Below, piece by piece: positions 62,146 to 64,000 of a DNA stretch of 64,000 nucleotides. Source of the stretch: an uncultured Pelagimonas sp. Its GTDB lineage: Bacteria > Pseudomonadota > Alphaproteobacteria > Rhodobacterales > Rhodobacteraceae. Positions within the stretch are counted from its first letter, which is position 1. Each line of letters begins with the position of its first letter. The notes under the pieces were generated by a model. The model saw nothing but the letters and a program-made list of their open reading frames with translations, was not told where the DNA came from and made no database searches. The translations under genes and the position numbers were made by a program. The stretch lies in contig CANMIH010000009.1 of NCBI GenBank assembly GCA_947497905.1, positions 1-64,000 on the forward strand. The letters are read 5' to 3'.

Positions 62146-63846
62146 CTATTTTTTGATTAGATAAGGTTTACGGATAGTTTGAGACATGTTCCGGGGCCCA
62201 GGGTCAACCGGAAAATCGCCCATGAGATAGGGATGCATCCCCTGGTTCTTGAGGTTCTGCAGGAATTGCCCAAAACCGACCAGATCCTCCAGCCTTGGGG
62301 CCTCGGCAAGGCGGCGCAGGCTTTTCTGGCCGATCTCATCAATGATCACCTGAAGGGGTTCCATGGGCGCTTCGATGAACTCGGACATGGTCCAGATGCG
62401 CACCCGTGCCTTCACATAGGGGCTCCGCAGTTCAGTGAGAAACGTATTTTCTACCTTTTGCAGTTGTGCGGCCTTGGCCCGAATTTCAGCGAAATTGGCG
62501 TTGGACTTGAACAAAGGTACCGCCCAGGCTCCAGAGATGACACTGATCTGAGCATTGGGATCAAGGGCCATTTCTTTGTTGATTTCGGGGGTGTCATGGG
62601 GGCCGTATTGAAAACATTGACGCTCGCCGCGAGTGTTCCAGATCAGGTTGGACAAGAACGCCTTAGGGTTGGCATCGCGCAGTGCGGCGTTGTCGGATAA
62701 TGCCCCGTTGATCACCGATTGCGCACCGGCAAACTCGGCACGCTCGGGCGCAAAAAGGTGGCCATGTACCTGTGCGCCCGTGGCACGGCCCAGCCAGGTC
62801 TCAAAATCTTGGAAAAGCTCAGAGAACCCGTGGAACACCGAGTACTTTCCGGCGGTCATCCCGTTTTCCCAGCCATGGCGCGGAAAGCGACTTTGCATAT
62901 AAAGGCCGGGTCGACCACGTGTGCGGCGATCAACAGCTTTGGCGAAAATACGGTCGATCTTACCGGGGTTGGGTTCTTGCATCGACACGACGCGGGTCGG
63001 GTCCTTCAGAAAGGCGGAATAGAGGCCATCGGCATGCGGCCAGATTTTGCGGGCCACAAAGCAGTCAGACCGGCGCAGCAACTGCAGATGATCGTCATAA
63101 AAGATATGCGGTTTGCCCTGAAAGTCGAACTTTGACAGCGTCAATGAGCGGCTTTCTATATTCGTTGAATAGAGCCGTGCCAGTGTCTGAAAATAGCTCT
63201 CGTCCGGAATCCAGACCTGTTTGAAGTATCGATCGTATGTGGTGCGTTCCGGATCTTGCAAGATGGCCGTCAACGTTTGCCGGGTCAGGCACCACCACTG
63301 GCTCCCCATATGGGGAACAACCCCCATGGGAATCTTACGCCGCAAGCCAAGCCAGCGCTGAAGGTCGACAAATTTGTCGAACAGATAGCGGTGCCTGCGC
63401 CAGGAAAACGGGAAGAACAGTGTAAAGCGCTCATGATCCAAGCCGCCAACGGTCCAGGGCACATCTGCTGTGGTCGCACTTTCTATGAAATCGGTGCGGG
63501 GCCGTTGTTCAAGATATTCAACGAGTTCGCTGACCGGGCGCAGGGGTAAACAGGAGCCAGAGGACAGGTAAACGTGACGGACTTCTTCGAATTGATCGAG
63601 TAAGAGTTCCGCCGCATCCTGACTTGCGGCCACAAGGCCCCAGCTCCCCCATTCACACCGATAGCGTTTGGAGAAAAGCACTGTTGGCGTGTCAGAGAGG
63701 TTTTTTACAAAGCGATCATAGCTGGCTGTGGGGACGTTTTTGTCCACGTGGATAACCACAGGGCACCCGCCACGGGCCCAGTGACGGGCGACCTGTTCCG
63801 CACGATCAAGTGCGGTATGAACCAGCATGACAATCCCGACGCTCAT
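62146..63846 (-). CDS. GT14-like glycosyltransferase (second copy), two-domain
   Basis: A 566-residue protein sharing the first domain of the 40418 gene: VVIHVDKNVPTASYDRF, RCEWGSWGLVAASQ, VYLSSGSCLPLRP, GSQWWCLTRQTL, WIPDESYFQTLARL and FVARKIWP. The remaining 260 residues are unrelated to the other copy (possibly DUF5927), so each may set a different acceptor. ATG overlaps the stop of the upstream, window-edge gene (ATGA). No signal peptide. Confidence 0.8.
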   Translation of the reverse strand: MSVGIVMLVHTALDRAEQVARHWARGGCPVVIHVDKNVPTASYDRFVKNLSDTPTVLFSKRYRCEWGSWGLVAASQDAAELLLDQFEEVRHVYLSSGSCLPLRPVSELVEYLEQRPRTDFIESATTADVPWTVGGLDHERFTLFFPFSWRRHRYLFDKFVDLQRWLGLRRKIPMGVVPHMGSQWWCLTRQTLTAILQDPERTTYDRYFKQVWIPDESYFQTLARLYSTNIESRSLTLSKFDFQGKPHIFYDDHLQLLRRSDCFVARKIWPHADGLYSAFLKDPTRVVSMQEPNPGKIDRIFAKAVDRRTRGRPGLYMQSRFPRHGWENGMTAGKYSVFHGFSELFQDFETWLGRATGAQVHGHLFAPERAEFAGAQSVINGALSDNAALRDANPKAFLSNLIWNTRGERQCFQYGPHDTPEINKEMALDPNAQISVISGAWAVPLFKSNANFAEIRAKAAQLQKVENTFLTELRSPYVKARVRIWTMSEFIEAPMEPLQVIIDEIGQKSLRRLAEAPRLEDLVGFGQFLQNLKNQGMHPYLMGDFPVDPGPRNMSQTIRKPYLIKK

Positions 63847-64000
63847 GCCCAGTTTCCTTTGGACATCAGGCCAAGGATCTCAAGTTGGCGCCAGTTGATG
63901 TATTTTTCTGACCATTTGCACCAGAGATCAGGATTGTCCTGCACCGTTTCGGCATAGGCGATGTACTCGCGGCTGTTGCCGTAGTGTTGTTTACGGGCCA
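63843..64000 (-). CDS. C-terminal part of an unidentified protein (5' end outside window)
   Basis: An open frame enters at the right edge and stops at 63843 (TGA). The last 51 residues include KQHYGNSREYIAYAETVQD and end with LEILGLMSKGNWA. It overlaps the next gene by 4 nt, so it is the upstream member of the same operon. Too little remains to name a family; a third sulfotransferase or a glycan enzyme is a guess from context. Confidence 0.7.
   Translation of the reverse strand, partial: ARKQHYGNSREYIAYAETVQDNPDLWCKWSEKYINWRQLEILGLMSKGNWA

Overview
The window looks like chromosomal DNA of a marine alphaproteobacterium of the Rhodobacterales (Roseobacter group). The evidence is gene content and order rather than any one gene: glcDEF for glycolate oxidation, an IalB-family protein, a class III ADH/FGH formaldehyde pathway, the rnd-lptC-lptA-lptB-hpf-ptsN block, a four-gene moxR-DUF58-DUF4159 cluster, NodH-like sulfotransferases, an Irr-type iron box in front of mbfA, and moderately high GC with frequent ATGA stop/start overlaps. 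Genus cannot be fixed from the sequence. I see no insertion sequences, prophage genes, integrases or CRISPR arrays.

Layout. 1-75 is the 3' part of an initiator tRNA-Met, which in these bacteria usually closes an rRNA operon, so the window probably starts just after an rrn locus. 0.3-13.3 kb holds housekeeping and envelope genes: IalB-family protein, Zn-type asparaginase, serB, a lipoprotein, class III ADH, an AEC carrier, a CPBP protease, accD-folC, a rhodanese-like/LysM/LysM trio, and zapE. 13.4-24.4 kb holds transporters, an operon of alpha/beta hydrolase, OCD-family enzyme and HAD hydrolase, and a leftward unit of a 54-residue exported peptide, TetR regulator, S-formylglutathione hydrolase, soluble transhydrogenase and YaiI. 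Divergent to it is mbfA with an Irr-type box. A LysR regulator and an Hsp20 follow. 24.5-32.1 kb has two tandem exported trypsin-like proteases, the glc operon with an extra small membrane gene, and a HemJ-like/DUF599/exported-protein unit. 32.1-38.8 kb is the translationally coupled moxR cluster.

39.4-42.0 kb pairs a carbohydrate-type sulfotransferase with a GT14-like glycosyltransferase. 42-55 kb holds HIT, an ABC ATPase, an NDUFS6-type zinc protein, pirin, a small glycosyltransferase, polA, a subtilase, a PfkB kinase, nth, a desaturase, an Ada-like regulator/methyltransferase, an OmpA lipoprotein, an FMN reductase and a VOC protein. 55.3 kb carries an exopolysaccharide-initiating sugar-phosphate transferase behind an 880-bp non-coding region with long-range inverted motifs. 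56.8-60.6 kb is rnd-lptCAB-hpf-ptsN. 60.7-64 kb is a leftward operon of an unidentified gene cut by the window edge, a second GT14-like enzyme and a two-domain sulfotransferase.

How the genes fit together. The most unusual theme is glycan building. Two separate GT14-like plus sulfotransferase pairs sit about 20 kb apart, with a sugar-phosphate transferase between them, which suggests a sulfated surface glycan. Other coherent themes are formaldehyde detoxification (ADH and FGH split between two loci, FGH under a TetR regulator and next to a transhydrogenase), iron control (Irr box with mbfA) and LPS transport. Six small features would be missed by a 60-codon cutoff or by standard start rules: the 54-aa exported peptide, the 59-aa zinc protein, a 19-codon leader ORF overlapping a LysM gene, TTG starts for the coiled-coil protein and lptB, and a protease whose signal peptide begins upstream of any canonical start.
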